Positions 5,006 through 5,350 of a DNA stretch of 5,350 bases are shown here, one piece after another (position 1 is the stretch's first letter; each line of letters starts with the position of its first letter). The stretch spans positions 1 through 5,350 of the forward strand of contig JBJEQG010000032.1 in NCBI GenBank assembly GCA_051881635.1, in the 5' to 3' direction. The notes under the pieces were generated by a model. It had not been told where the DNA came from and made no database searches. It saw nothing but the letters and a program-made list of their open reading frames with translations. A program made the translations under genes and the position numbers. This DNA is from JBJEQG01 sp051881635 (GTDB lineage Bacteria > Bacillota > Clostridia > Oscillospirales > Acutalibacteraceae).

Positions 5006-5350
5006 ATGACCTATAGCAAGTCCGGAACGAGTGTGAACTATACTTATGACGGCAACGGACTTCGGACGAGAAAAACGGTAGGCAGTGATGTATATGACTA
5101 TTACTATGTGGACGGACAGCTGGCCTATGAAAAGAAGAATGAGGAATATCAGCTCTTCTATAGCTATGACACCGACGGCCGGCTGGCGATGCACCGCGAA
5201 CTGTGGGACGGCAAGGGCAACCACTTCAAACACGTGGCCAACCTCATGCTTGAGCATCCTGGCTGCAAGGAGTGTCGTGATATTGACGGAGAATATCAAC
5301 ACACAGGCAACGAAGTTGTGGACAGACTGTATATCGACACGGTGAAAAGA
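5006..5350 (+). CDS. RHS YD-repeat fragment with unusual downstream sequence, partial at right edge
   Basis: The frame is open from 4976, right after the stop of the previous gene (TAA 4973-4975), to the end of the window. ATG 5006 is the first ATG in frame, but RHS-like sequence already starts near 4997 (RQL), so the true 5' end was probably lost and this may be another orphan fragment. Residues 1-61 from ATG are typical YD repeats: SVNYTYDGNGLRTRKTV, then YDYYYVDGQLAYEKK, then LFYSYDTDGRL. This region of an RHS protein normally lies upstream of the core end seen at 1639 and 3482. From residue 62 the sequence departs from the RHS pattern (HRELWDGKGNHFKHVANLML, then GCKECRDIDGEY with C87 and C90) and I cannot assign it. 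Codon use is GC-richer, like the other RHS parts and unlike the neighbouring immunity gene. The gene continues to the right, so its final tip is not seen. Confidence 0.75.
   Translation, partial: MTYSKSGTSVNYTYDGNGLRTRKTVGSDVYDYYYVDGQLAYEKKNEEYQLFYSYDTDGRLAMHRELWDGKGNHFKHVANLMLEHPGCKECRDIDGEYQHTGNEVVDRLYIDTVKR

Noticed and set aside
4987..5016. Nine-codon ORF (MHYPAVDDL) with GAGGT just upstream
   Set aside because: The Shine-Dalgarno spacing is fair, but the ORF is tiny and lies across the RHS junction; the GAGGT more likely is a leftover translation signal than a peptide gene.
4946..5302. Open frame of 118 codons on the minus strand
   Set aside because: It is antisense to the RHS YD-repeat fragment, whose + strand frame has clear family motifs. 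It has no ribosome binding site and overlaps the end of the 4298 gene.
5085..5345. 86-codon + strand frame
   Set aside because: It is an out-of-frame shadow of the RHS fragment, which is open in another frame from 4976 to 5350 and shows YD-repeat motifs.
1..5350. Insertion sequence, integron attC sites or CRISPR array explaining the tandem modules
   Set aside because: No transposase, integrase, terminal inverted repeats, conserved short attachment sites or regular spacers are visible; the repeats are protein-coding RHS core.

Overview
The window looks like an accessory locus from a low-GC Gram-positive gut-type bacterium, most likely a member of the Clostridia. This rests on the style of the RHS-core sequence (short motifs such as RYYDPETGRFINADD and AFAYCENNPVN), the Shine-Dalgarno-led genes and the AT-rich cargo. 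No marker gene fixes the taxon, so this is inference.

All genes lie on the + strand and form a tandem polymorphic-toxin array. Bases 1-704 are the 3' end of an RHS-family gene that enters from the left and ends in a variable C-terminal tip (tip 1). It overlaps by 4 bases a three-helix membrane protein (701-1534), the likely immunity protein. A second module (1639-2499) has about 105 codons of RHS core joined to a different tip (tip 2) carrying an HNH/AHH-type nuclease domain. A soluble, beta-propeller-like protein (2509-3426) follows it. A third module (3482-4294) has only about 70 codons of RHS core joined to a third, hydrophobic, helical tip (tip 3), followed by a two-helix membrane protein (4298-4975). 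At 4976-5350 another RHS fragment opens. It comes from a more upstream part of the RHS repeat region and leaves the window on the right.

Modules 2 and 3 share a 192-bp block identical at every base (1766-1957 and 3528-3719), and 55 bp of the same block are present at the left edge (1-55). Identity ends close to the D-P/T-x-G hinge, and the tips after it are unrelated. Modules 2 and 3 lack a convincing start codon, ribosome binding site or full-length RHS shell. They therefore read as orphan, promoterless tip-plus-immunity cassettes. By analogy with orphan rhs cassettes in Enterobacteria, recombination through the identical core could place their tips on the full-length upstream gene. The immunity genes have their own good ribosome binding sites.

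The core is GC-richer than the tips and immunity genes, which are visibly AT-rich, as expected for a mosaic in which tip and immunity genes are exchanged together. Tip 2 can be given a biochemical class. Tips 1 and 3 and all three partner proteins are not families I can name, and they are the possibly new content here.
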